The notes beneath the pieces were generated by a model that was given only the letters and a program-made list of their open reading frames with translations, ran no database searches and was not told the origin of the DNA. The translations under genes were made by a program, and so were the position numbers. 64,000 nt of DNA. It comes from Limiplasma sp034927815 (GTDB lineage: Bacteria; Bacillota; Clostridia; Christensenellales; Aristaeellaceae). Location of the stretch: positions 62,001 through 126,000 of the forward strand of contig JAYFPK010000011.1 in assembly GCA_034927815.1 (NCBI GenBank), in the 5' to 3' direction. Positions within the stretch are counted from its first letter, which is position 1. The number at the start of each line of letters is the position of its first letter. Shown piece after piece: positions 17,714-25,064 of this stretch.

Positions 17714-18135
17714 AAGCAATAGGGCTTACAGAGGAACAATTGAGGCGTTTCTTTATTACAAATAAAGAAACGCATAATATGCGTCTAGTTTGTGAAGTGC
17801 CTGTATTTTCGCGTTCCGTTGATCTTGTAATTAGTCATATGGACGGAAGAATTACGGCCATTGAGTTTAAACTTCACGATTGGAATCGCGCACTTGAGCA
17901 GCTAATGGCTGTTTCGTTTTGCTTTGATTACTTGGAGATCTGTTTGCCTTCGCCCAAAACTGAGCGTGGTAAAATGAATATTATCAGTAAATGCAGCGAC
18001 ATGGGAATTGGCGTTTACTTATTCGATAACGCTAATTTACAGTTTGAGCATGTTCTGAAACCGCGAAAGGTCGCAAAGGTTTGGGATATTCAAAAAGATT
18101 CAATCCTTAAAATTTGTGAGGGGGTCATGAGATGA
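17710..18135 (+). CDS. PD-(D/E)XK-type nuclease candidate
   Basis: A 141-residue protein. It shows a compact restriction-endonuclease-like core: EVPVFSRSVDLVISHMDGRI with Asp38, then ITAIEFKLHD with Glu52 and Lys54, then a helix with Gln64 (NRALEQLMA). The D-(x)13-E-x-K spacing with a following Q-containing helix is the PD-(D/E)XK pattern. It starts inside the stop of the upstream gene and its own stop overlaps the next start. Likely substrate is DNA, possibly modified DNA given the next gene; this is inference. Confidence 0.62.
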   Translation: MKAIGLTEEQLRRFFITNKETHNMRLVCEVPVFSRSVDLVISHMDGRITAIEFKLHDWNRALEQLMAVSFCFDYLEICLPSPKTERGKMNIISKCSDMGIGVYLFDNANLQFEHVLKPRKVAKVWDIQKDSILKICEGVMR

Positions 18136-19484
18136 ATGATGTGCTTCGATTGCTTAGGTACAATACAGGTAATGACAAAAAATCCTTCATCGAGTTTAAG
18201 GAACATTTTGATGCAGCAATATTCAACGCTAGAATTGTCGCACACAGTCGCTCTGCCGTGGCAGACATAGTGTCAGTTCATAAGCAAAAGTACATCATTG
18301 ATCCAGAGACACATATCTTCCAGCACGAGATAGACTGTTTGCTTTCTAAAGATCGCACACAGATTAAGCCTTCTGTGCAAAAATATCTTGAACAGTTACC
18401 TGAAAATCTTGCGAACATAGTGTTAAATAACAATAGGCCCTTAGTCCCATCTGATATTTCGGACGAGGATATAACTAAGCTAGTAGATGCAGTTTACGAT
18501 TTTGAAACAGGATATGTAAATGCAGTGATAAAGGGGAAGGATTATGATAAATACTTAGCATTTGCGGGTATCGGCCCTTCACCCAAAGTTATTATTGCAC
18601 CATATTTCATGTTGAAAAAGCAATATAATTTATCAACCATCAATGAATGGATGAGGATAAATAGAGAGTGTTTACATCGCTATGTCTTAAAAAACGCTGG
18701 ATGTTATTCTGTGGCTGCACAATTAGTCTTGGATAAAGAGGTTCTATTCAATCCGAAGCTGATAGAATCAGTTAAGCAGACATATAATGTCAGCGGTTGT
18801 GAGTATATATTTGTATGGGTAAGTGGTTTTACTCCTATTGATGCGAACGAAAAAACCAACAAAATGTTCAAAGCACTTATTCTTGCACTAAACTCGATAT
18901 CCTTAAAGCCTATTATGGCCTATGGTGGGTATGATTCAATCATTCTTTGCAATAAAGAAGCCCCAAGTCGTTTGTATGGAGTCGCGCAGTCAGTGGGATA
19001 TGGTGAAGAACGGGAAATTACACCCGTGGGAGGTGGATTACCCGTTAATAAATATTATTTCCCCCCTACGCACAAACGCTTAAAGTTTGGAGACGCAGCA
19101 GGCATATTATTTCGCCACGGCTATTTCGATGAGGCAACCCCGATGAACGATCGTATAGAGCGGTATCATAAGCATATTTGTAATTGTAAGCAATGTATGC
19201 GGATCATAGAAGACGATATAAACAACTTTAATCAATACAACGAATCAAAAGCTTTCTCTATCACCTATAAAAACAAAGGTACAATCGAACGAAATAAACC
19301 TACTACTGAAGCTGCCCTTATCGCAGCAACCCATTTTATGTGGTGCAAAGTGTTTGAATGGCGCAACGTTCTTAACCATCCATTTGACGGATTGGTTTCT
19401 GAATGGGGAAAGAATGTAGAAAGATATATGAGCCAAGATATTGTAAAATTTAGTTCATGGTATGCTGTATATGGAAGGAAATAA
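18132..19484 (+). CDS. Protein with tRNA-guanine-transglycosylase-like zinc motif (candidate base-exchange enzyme)
   Basis: A 450-residue protein with an alternating strand/helix pattern that suggests a TIM barrel: KYIIDPETHIFQ (54-64), KVIIAPYFML (152-161), EYIFVWVSGF (224-233), PIMAYGGYDSIILC (260-273). After the barrel comes C350-x-C352-x2-C355, then His401 in AATHFMWCKVFEWRN. C-x-C-x2-C with a downstream His in an 'HN-like' helix is the zinc site of tRNA-guanine transglycosylases and their DNA-acting paralogues (DpdA type). The distance to the His (46 residues) is longer than the usual ~25. No other 7-deazaguanine gene is in the window. Function is therefore proposed, not established. It overlaps both neighbours (4 and 23 nt). 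Confidence 0.5.
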   Translation: MNDVLRLLRYNTGNDKKSFIEFKEHFDAAIFNARIVAHSRSAVADIVSVHKQKYIIDPETHIFQHEIDCLLSKDRTQIKPSVQKYLEQLPENLANIVLNNNRPLVPSDISDEDITKLVDAVYDFETGYVNAVIKGKDYDKYLAFAGIGPSPKVIIAPYFMLKKQYNLSTINEWMRINRECLHRYVLKNAGCYSVAAQLVLDKEVLFNPKLIESVKQTYNVSGCEYIFVWVSGFTPIDANEKTNKMFKALILALNSISLKPIMAYGGYDSIILCNKEAPSRLYGVAQSVGYGEEREITPVGGGLPVNKYYFPPTHKRLKFGDAAGILFRHGYFDEATPMNDRIERYHKHICNCKQCMRIIEDDINNFNQYNESKAFSITYKNKGTIERNKPTTEAALIAATHFMWCKVFEWRNVLNHPFDGLVSEWGKNVERYMSQDIVKFSSWYAVYGRK

Positions 19485-20808
19485 CATAGTCATTTTTACT
19501 GGTGCGGGTTTTTCCGTTCCGGCCAATTTGCCCATTCAAAACAAAATTATTGAGGAGATGGCAAAATCACCTCTCAACTCAATCATGGATGTCGCAGGAA
19601 AAGAAAGCGAAGAATTCCTATTTTCGTTTATTCGAGTGATTTGTTACTTACTACAAGCTTACGCAAAAGATGATTATTCAGCATTATCCCAGGAATTACA
19701 AAGACTAGAAAATAGCCACACACGTGGAAGCGCCGTTGCAGAGGTGTCAGATGCTTTGTGGCGTAAACTATCTGATTATGATGACAATTCACCAGAGACA
19801 GACGACATAATTAATTCTGTGCGACGAATACTAAATGAGCATTCTTTTAGTGCCGCAACATTTTACACAGAATTATTTTTGCTAAAAGAAAAGACCAGAG
19901 CAGCCTTGAAAGAAAGTAATTTACGAATTAGTCTAGAAGATGTATTCACGGTATTTGATAAATCAATGCAACAACGCGAGAGACGAATTGGTTTTACTCA
20001 TTTGGAAATGGATAATATCCGCCAAGCCCTAGTCCGGTTATTTGCACATTATTTTGGAGAGCAAGAATATAGGTTTAACCCTCTGACCTCTACTGCCTAT
20101 GATTCTTTGTTTTCATACATCAACCACCATTTGGGCGATATATCAATTATAAGCACAAATTGGGATACGGTTTTAGAACGGAGTTTCAGAGTAAAATCTA
20201 TAGACTATAATCTTTCCCTCAACGATTGTTATTATCATTTCGATGATAAGACTAAAAATAGATGTAACAGGAAAAAACGAACAAACTCCCTGAAGCTAAT
20301 GAAACTACATGGCTCTGTAAACTGGTTTAGATGTTCGAACTGCGGATGCATCATAATCGTCGAAAAAGAACCATATACGGATTATTTGTTGCAGGATAAT
20401 AGAGTAAAATGTTTGGCCTGTGGGCAGACTGGCGAAAATGGTTCAGCTTTATTGCACACAGAAATCATCACGCCCACTATGATTAAATCGATAGACAGCC
20501 AAATATATAGAAATATATGGAAGAGTGCTAGCGAAACACTTACATATGCAAAAAAGGTAATTTTCTTGGGCTATTCATTGCCAATTGCGGATTTCGAGCT
20601 ACGTTATTTATTATTTAAGAACATAAATATCGATACCGAGATTGATGTCGTATTGTATCATAATGATGATCCTGCTAAAATTCCTCAGGATGTCTCATAT
20701 CTGTATGATCTATTGCCAGAAAAGAGATATTATGAACTGTTTCCAAAAAACAAAATTAACTACTATTATGAAGGATTCCAAAAATATTTTGATGAGATTA
20801 AGTGTTGA
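19462..20808 (+). CDS. SIR2-domain defence-type protein with zinc ribbon
   Basis: A 448-residue SIR2-like NADase-fold protein. Motifs: IVIFTGAGFSVP (9-20, NAD-binding GAGxS), ISTNWDTVLE with N233-x-D235, KLHGSVNW with the probable active-site His283, zinc ligands C291/C294 and C317/C320, and FLGYSLPIADFEL (368-380). A helical insertion of about 200 residues sits between the first motif and TNWD. Stand-alone and operonic SIR2 proteins of this build are known anti-phage effectors that deplete NAD+ (Thoeris ThsA, DSR, Avs-linked SIR2). It starts 23 nt inside the upstream gene. An in-frame ATG at 19471 is an alternative start. Confidence 0.85.
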   Translation: MLYMEGNNIVIFTGAGFSVPANLPIQNKIIEEMAKSPLNSIMDVAGKESEEFLFSFIRVICYLLQAYAKDDYSALSQELQRLENSHTRGSAVAEVSDALWRKLSDYDDNSPETDDIINSVRRILNEHSFSAATFYTELFLLKEKTRAALKESNLRISLEDVFTVFDKSMQQRERRIGFTHLEMDNIRQALVRLFAHYFGEQEYRFNPLTSTAYDSLFSYINHHLGDISIISTNWDTVLERSFRVKSIDYNLSLNDCYYHFDDKTKNRCNRKKRTNSLKLMKLHGSVNWFRCSNCGCIIIVEKEPYTDYLLQDNRVKCLACGQTGENGSALLHTEIITPTMIKSIDSQIYRNIWKSASETLTYAKKVIFLGYSLPIADFELRYLLFKNINIDTEIDVVLYHNDDPAKIPQDVSYLYDLLPEKRYYELFPKNKINYYYEGFQKYFDEIKC

Positions 20809-20906
20809 CATTGGACGCTTGACAGCAAAGCCCTTATCGTATATTGTTGGTATGTGTTATTGTAGTTTGACTTGTAGGTATGTTGAAATATATATGTAGT
20901 AGAGCA

Positions 20907-20956
20907 CATCGTTCACATCGATGGGGTCACTGGTTCGAGTCCAGTACAGACCACCA
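20907..20956 (+). repeat. tRNA-Val(CAC) 3' fragment, copy 1 (attachment-site-like)
   Basis: The 50 nt fold as the 3' part of a tRNA: anticodon stem CATCG/CGATG with loop TTCACAT (anticodon CAC, valine), variable loop, T stem ACTGG/CCAGT with loop TTCGAGT, acceptor strand ACAGACC, discriminator A and encoded CCA. The preceding TAGAGCA also matches the 3' side of a D arm. The 5' half is missing, so this is not a working tRNA gene. It recurs at 22611-22660 with one change. Such 3'-end duplications mark integration junctions; the intact tRNA should lie to the left, outside the window. Confidence 0.85.
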
Positions 20957-20961
20957 AAATT

Positions 20962-20985
20962 CCGCCCTTTACGGGCGGTTTTTTA
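20962..20985 (+). terminator. Terminator after tRNA fragment copy 1
   Basis: Stem CCGCCC/GGGCGG with a 5-nt loop and a run of six T. It resembles the terminator of a tRNA gene. Confidence 0.8.
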
Positions 20986-21040
20986 TTGCGCATTAAAAGC
21001 CGGTATCACCTTCCCCTATTGGGGTCGATCTGATATAATA
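20981..21040 (+). repeat. 60-nt flank repeat, copy 1, with TATAAT box
   Basis: Matches 22695-22754 with identical blocks TTTTATTGCGCA and TATCACCTTCCCCTATTG and a shared TATAATA end (TATAAT at 21034-21039). It may be the promoter region of the gene originally downstream of the tRNA. No good -35 box is seen. Confidence 0.7.
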
Positions 21041-21123
21041 GGCTCAGCAATAAACAGGAATTTGTGGGGCAGTTCTGAGTTGGAGATTATTTATATGTCG
21101 TATGTTCAAGCTGGCGCCACATA

Positions 21124-21171
21124 ATAGCAATTACACGAAGCTGAAGTGTTGGGAGTTATTGTAATTGCTAT
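21124..21171. repeat. 11-bp inverted repeat upstream of HEPN-like gene
   Basis: ATAGCAATTAC (21124-21134) and GTAATTGCTAT (21161-21171) are perfect inverted repeats with a 26-nt loop. A second small dyad TGTTGTTAACACAACA follows at 21181-21196. Position suggests an operator or mRNA structure for the next gene. Confidence 0.5.
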
Positions 21172-21220
21172 TTTCTTCACTGTTGTTAACACAACACAAT
21201 GCAAAATGGGAGGTGTAGCT

Positions 21221-22432
21221 ATGGATGATATCTCGACTATTTCTGCTGAAATCAGGGAGTTATTACGGGACATTACAAATGTAACACCAGATACCACCCA
21301 AGATGATAATAGCAGCGAGGAGATTGGATATAGGGTAGTCCCGTTAAACCCTACGGATGATAGTAGCAGCGAGGAGATTCGATATAGGGCAATCCCGTTA
21401 AACCCTGATCTTCTTGCGTACTGCTTCGATGTTATACTCGGGTTTAAAGTGCGCTACAAAATTGCAGAAAAAGTAAACTATATCGTTGAGTTTGATTATA
21501 AAGGCACATATGCAACAGTTAAACACCGCAAAATGAGCTATCGCCTTTCTGTTGATAAAAAATATACAGCAGAAATAATTGCGCTACTATGCAAAGCCAA
21601 GCCTCTGCTGGAGCAACTGTTTATTCTTCTCGGAGAGAAGGCCCTAATTGATAACAAATTTTCTATGGAAAATGAAGCCCCAGTTTACCTTTCTAAATTA
21701 GCTTTTTATCAGCAAAGAATCGAATCTTTGGAAACCAGAAGGGCCATTATCGAAAAGAAGTGTGAAGGACAATATGATATATCATATAATGTGCATGGAT
21801 ACAAGTGCATGCAACCCAAAGGGCAAGCATATTTGCGCTCACTCAGCAACGAGATTGAATACGATATAGAGGCATACATCGACACATTTTACTCGGCCCT
21901 TGAACATGTATTGACTGTACTATATCCATTTACCAATAATTTCCCCCTTGTACGGTCCTATTATAAAGACTATATCCGCAATACCAGATGGGCATGGGAT
22001 GCAAAAATTAAAGATGTCTGTGGGAAAGTCGTCCCCGAGGAACTATTCAATAGACTTAGGAGGATCAAGGAAGTCTATAGAAATCATAATGCTCACGGAG
22101 GTTTTTCCCGTGAGATGATGGCGTTTGTGAACATTTCAAATTTTGGTAGGTATCCGCTGTTTGTCGGTAAGGAATACTTAAAAGGGTTTGCCGACGGAGT
22201 GCCGATGGATATCTCGTACGATATGTACATGGATGCCAAAGCTGTTTTTGTTGAATTTTGGAGGATACTTGATGAGGGCTTTCAGGTTCCTATGATGTTC
22301 ATAAAAAGTGGGCTTCCAATACCTGTTGAAACGGAGCTGTATACCAATGATGTACAAACAGCAGAGCACGCACAATGGATTATTGACAAGATTTGGTTTG
22401 AAATAGATAATCAATCCAACATGGACTGGTAG
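21221..22432 (+). CDS. Hypothetical protein with HEPN-type R-N-x3-H motif
   Basis: A 403-residue AT-rich gene, the only gene between the two tRNA-Val fragments. ATG 21221 has GGGAGGT at 21208-21214. Residues 31-66 contain an 18-residue tandem duplication (SSEEI.YR..PLNP). The middle is mostly helical. RRIKEVYRNHNAHGGF contains R287-N288-x3-H292, the catalytic signature of HEPN ribonucleases used in abortive infection and toxin systems. No clear antitoxin or nucleotidyltransferase partner is adjacent. The overall family is not recognised, so the HEPN call rests on this motif and the helical context. Confidence 0.6.
   Translation: MDDISTISAEIRELLRDITNVTPDTTQDDNSSEEIGYRVVPLNPTDDSSSEEIRYRAIPLNPDLLAYCFDVILGFKVRYKIAEKVNYIVEFDYKGTYATVKHRKMSYRLSVDKKYTAEIIALLCKAKPLLEQLFILLGEKALIDNKFSMENEAPVYLSKLAFYQQRIESLETRRAIIEKKCEGQYDISYNVHGYKCMQPKGQAYLRSLSNEIEYDIEAYIDTFYSALEHVLTVLYPFTNNFPLVRSYYKDYIRNTRWAWDAKIKDVCGKVVPEELFNRLRRIKEVYRNHNAHGGFSREMMAFVNISNFGRYPLFVGKEYLKGFADGVPMDISYDMYMDAKAVFVEFWRILDEGFQVPMMFIKSGLPIPVETELYTNDVQTAEHAQWIIDKIWFEIDNQSNMDW
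21305..21406 (+). repeat. 54-bp in-frame tandem duplication
   Basis: Unit 1 (21305-21358) and unit 2 (from 21359) are nearly identical over about 48 nt with four to five changes. The period of 54 nt equals 18 codons, so the frame is kept. Confidence 0.85.
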
Positions 22433-22610
22433 AATACGTACTCCCTCCATCAAATTGGCAATGAAATGTTATTTGTGCATGATTTATTTTGCATTATGCT
22501 TTTCAAATACAACTTGCATGATAACAAATTCAAGATTATGAGTATAATGTGTACCCGTCAAATTCTAATTTATCGGGAAGCTTTGGTTTGTTCTCCTTCT
22601 AGGACTGTGC

Positions 22611-22660
22611 CATCGTTCACATCGATGGGGTCACTGGTTCGAGTCCAGTACAGGCCACCA
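22611..22660 (+). repeat. tRNA-Val(CAC) 3' fragment, copy 2 (attachment-site-like)
   Basis: Identical to 20907-20956 except for one A-to-G change in the acceptor strand (ACAGGCC instead of ACAGACC), again ending in ACCA and followed by AAAT. Similarity stops at the 5' side of the anticodon stem, which would place the crossover core there. This copy is next to higher-GC chromosome and is the best candidate for the outer right junction. Confidence 0.85.
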
Positions 22661-22661
22661 A

Positions 22662-22699
22662 AATCTGTTTCTAAACGCGATTTGGAGACAGATTTTTTA
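22662..22699 (+). terminator. Terminator after tRNA fragment copy 2
   Basis: A 14-bp stem (starting AATCTGT, closing ACAGATT, with two G-T pairs) around a CGCGA loop, followed by a T run. It is unrelated in sequence to the terminator after copy 1 although flanks on both sides are conserved. Confidence 0.75.
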
Positions 22700-22754
22700 T
22701 TGCGCACCAAAGGCTGATATCACCTTCCCCTATTGAGGCCGAACTGTTATAATA
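22695..22754 (+). repeat. 60-nt flank repeat, copy 2, running into GNAT gene
   Basis: Second copy of the flank at 20981-21040. Its TATAAT (22748-22753) ends directly at the first ATG of the GNAT frame. Confidence 0.7.
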
Positions 22755-23176
22755 TGCTTGATAATAGGTTGGGTTTTGTGGAGGGAAAGTATAGTGGATA
22801 TAGAAAGATATACAAAGGGATAGATGAAGTAAGGGATGTAAGCGGAAAGTACGCCTTGCCCCAGGGCCGCCTTTATCTTGCTTATTTGAATGGCCATATC
22901 GCGGGATGCGCCGCCATGCGGCAGATTGATGCCGAGTATTGTGAAATGAAACGCCTCTATGTCAGGCCCGAGTTCCGTGGAAATCAAATCGGAAGAATCC
23001 TGATCCAGCGGATCATAGAGGATGCAAAAGAGATTGGATATAAGCATATCCGCCTGGACACTTTCCCTTTCATGGAGAGCGCCATGAGGATGTATCATCA
23101 ATATGCGTTTTATGAAATCGAGCGCTATAACGACAATCCCGCCTCCACAGCGGTTTATATGCAAAAGGACCTTTGA
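22754..23176 (+). CDS. GNAT-family N-acetyltransferase, N-terminally short
   Basis: A 140-residue frame. The acetyl-CoA-binding core is intact: CEMKRLYVRPEFRGNQIGRIL contains the R/Q-x-x-G-x-G/A-like motif (RGNQIG), followed by HIRLDTFPFMESAMRMYHQYAFYEI. The usual N-terminal strand-helix part before 'YALPQGRLYLAY' is about 15-25 residues shorter than normal for this group. The first ATG sits directly at a TATAAT box, so the real start may be a later TTG (22769) or GTG (22778), neither with a proper ribosome site. It may have been 5'-truncated or re-promoted by the integration event at the tRNA gene. Confidence 0.7.
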   Translation: MLDNRLGFVEGKYSGYRKIYKGIDEVRDVSGKYALPQGRLYLAYLNGHIAGCAAMRQIDAEYCEMKRLYVRPEFRGNQIGRILIQRIIEDAKEIGYKHIRLDTFPFMESAMRMYHQYAFYEIERYNDNPASTAVYMQKDL

Positions 23177-23387
23177 TGCTCGAAAGGGCATTGGATACAC
23201 CGCACCGATCCAACGATCGTCCTGGGGCGCAATGAAAACGATGAACAACAGGAAGCGGGGTTGGCGCTTGACCATCCGCCCGAGGGCCGGGAAAGCTCAT
23301 AACCCCTGACCAAGGGCAATACAGGGGCTGTCCGCTTAGAATGAAGGGAACATTTTCACAGCCCTAGAGCCCTGGAAGGATCCAACA

Positions 23388-23423
23388 ACACAGCGGCGAG
23401 GCCCCTGGGCCTCACCGCTGTGT
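23388..23423 (-). terminator. Strong hairpin terminator after sulfatase
   Basis: A long stem (ACACAGCGG and GAGGCCC paired with GGGCCTC and CCGCTGTGT) lies just past the stop of the minus-strand sulfatase, followed on that strand by TTGTT. The ~210 nt between the GNAT stop and this hairpin hold nothing recognisable. Confidence 0.65.
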
Positions 23424-23438
23424 CAGCATCCTATTAGG

Positions 23439-24863
23439 TTACGGCAGAACCGTTTGCATCAGGTGGTTGATGAGCTGCTCCTGCAAGCGGGACGCCTCCG
23501 GGGCGTACTCCGCCTTGCCCAGCTGGTTGTCAAACTCCTGGGGATCGGCCCTGCGGTCCAGCAGCTCCCGGTAATGCTCCCCGGGCTTTTCCACGTGGAT
23601 GTACTTCATGGAGCCGTCGGTCACGGCCAGATAGCCTTCCCCCTCGGCAAAGGTATAGTCCATGCCGCCGTTTTCCAGCTGGGTCTGCAAGGGCTTGCCG
23701 TCCACATTGGGCGCCTCAAGCCCCGCCGCCTGCATCACAGTGGGGAAGATATCGTTCAAATTGGCGATGGAAGCGGAAACGCTCTGCTCCCGCTGGTGGG
23801 GAAAGCGCAGCAGCATGGGGATTTTCCAAACCTCCTCATAGCCGCAGTTGTGCTTGCCCCACAGGCCGTGGTTGCCCAGCATCTCCCCGTGGTCCGCGGT
23901 GAAAATCACCAGGCAGTTGTCGCCATATTGCTGATGGGCCGCCTCCAGGATGTCCCCCACCATGTCGTCAATGAGGGCTACGTTGGCGTTGTAGCTGATG
24001 CGCAGGCGGCGCCAATATTCTTCGGAATAATACTTGCAGCCCTTATGGGGCGCGTTGTTGGTGCCGTCGATATTGCCGCCGCCGTGGAAGCTCTTGTGGT
24101 GGATGCGGCCGGGGTCGTCCAACTCGCCGGGCTTCATCACCCTGGGGAACAGCTTGCTTTCATCCACCCGGCCCAGGTATTCCTTGGGGGAGTCATAGGG
24201 ATAATGGGGGCCGCTGAAGGAGATCCAGGTGAAAAGAGGCTGATCCTTGGGGGCGCTTCGGATATGCTCCGCGGCCTTGCGGCCCACCCAGGCGTCGGGG
24301 TGCCACTGGGCGGGGGCGGGGAACTCATACACGGTGGCATGCTCTTTTTTCAGCCAGTTCACCCGGCGGCATTCCTCCAGGTAGCCCGCTTCGTCCAGCT
24401 CCTTGCTGTAATCGTCGTAAAACCACATGGAGACGTTCTTGTCGTCCTGCAGGGCCAGCGTGTCAATGCCCAGGCTGAGGTAGTAGTCCCGGAAGCTGTC
24501 GTAGGGCAAGGTGGCGTCCGGGCGGGCCTGGTCGTAGGGCACCGGCGCAAAGTGGCACTTGCCGAAGAGAGAGGTGGCATACCCGCCCCGCTTCATGCCC
24601 TTGAACACGTTGTCAATCCCCGTATCCAGGGGGCAGGGCCGAAAATTGCTGTAGGCTCCGCTGCGCTGGGGGTATTGGCCGGTGAGGATGGAGCAGCGGG
24701 CCGGAAGGCACCAGGGGCTTACGGTGTAAAAATTGTCCATCCGGATGCCGGTTTGCGCCAGTTGGTCGATATGGGGCGTCTCAATCGCTTGGTTGCCATA
24801 GCAGCCCAGGGTGTCGCGGCGAAGTTCATCACAGGTGATGAGGATCACGGCGGGCTGTTTCAT
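23439..24863 (-). CDS. Sulfatase (Cys-type, arylsulfatase/choline-sulfatase-like)
   Basis: A 474-residue sulfatase. The maturation motif is C52-L-P54-A-R56 in PWCLPARCSILTG; the Cys is converted to formylglycine, here presumably by the anSME encoded at 36044-37159. Metal and substrate motifs: CDELRRDTLGCYGN near the N-terminus and FTADHGEMLGNHGLWGKH in the middle. ATG 24863 is chosen because a GGAAGG-type site lies 9-14 nt upstream; a farther ATG would put the site inside the gene. No signal peptide is seen, so it should act in the cytoplasm on imported fragments. It is divergent from the AraC regulator gene. Confidence 0.88.
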   Translation of the reverse strand: MKQPAVILITCDELRRDTLGCYGNQAIETPHIDQLAQTGIRMDNFYTVSPWCLPARCSILTGQYPQRSGAYSNFRPCPLDTGIDNVFKGMKRGGYATSLFGKCHFAPVPYDQARPDATLPYDSFRDYYLSLGIDTLALQDDKNVSMWFYDDYSKELDEAGYLEECRRVNWLKKEHATVYEFPAPAQWHPDAWVGRKAAEHIRSAPKDQPLFTWISFSGPHYPYDSPKEYLGRVDESKLFPRVMKPGELDDPGRIHHKSFHGGGNIDGTNNAPHKGCKYYSEEYWRRLRISYNANVALIDDMVGDILEAAHQQYGDNCLVIFTADHGEMLGNHGLWGKHNCGYEEVWKIPMLLRFPHQREQSVSASIANLNDIFPTVMQAAGLEAPNVDGKPLQTQLENGGMDYTFAEGEGYLAVTDGSMKYIHVEKPGEHYRELLDRRADPQEFDNQLGKAEYAPEASRLQEQLINHLMQTVLP

Positions 24864-25064
24864 TGTACAACTTCCTTTCCGGGGCATTTTTCATGAAAAG
24901 TGTAGCAAACAATAGGGAGGGGTTCAATTTGCCGTTTTCATCTTCGGGTATGTGGTTTTGGTAATGGGGTGGCTTTTGGGCGGGGATGTGGATATAATGG
25001 CAACGTCCAATGAAATTCCGCAAAGAATGCTGGGGAAGCTACATCCCTGGAGGTGTGAGGGGCC

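Larger units (their letters stand above)
20809..21220. other. AT-rich intergenic segment with attachment-like repeat, terminator and promoter-like box
   Basis: A 412-nt stretch without a gene. It holds tRNA-Val fragment copy 1, a terminator, the 60-nt flank repeat with a TATAAT box at 21034-21039 and an 11-bp inverted repeat before the next gene. A frame at 20921-21124 reads through the tRNA fragment and is not a gene. Confidence 0.7.
22433..22753. other. Intergenic segment with second tRNA-Val fragment, terminator and flank repeat
   Basis: A 321-nt stretch without a convincing gene. The first ~175 nt are AT-rich and show nothing recognisable; the rest is the second attachment-like repeat, its terminator and the second copy of the 60-nt flank. 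Confidence 0.7.

Noticed and set aside
20921..21124. 67-residue + frame starting MGSLVRVQYRPPK
   Set aside because: It reads through the tRNA T arm and terminator. The same false frame recurs at the second fragment.
20907..22660. Functional tRNA-Val genes
   Set aside because: Both copies lack the 5' acceptor strand and D-stem 5' half, so no cloverleaf can form.
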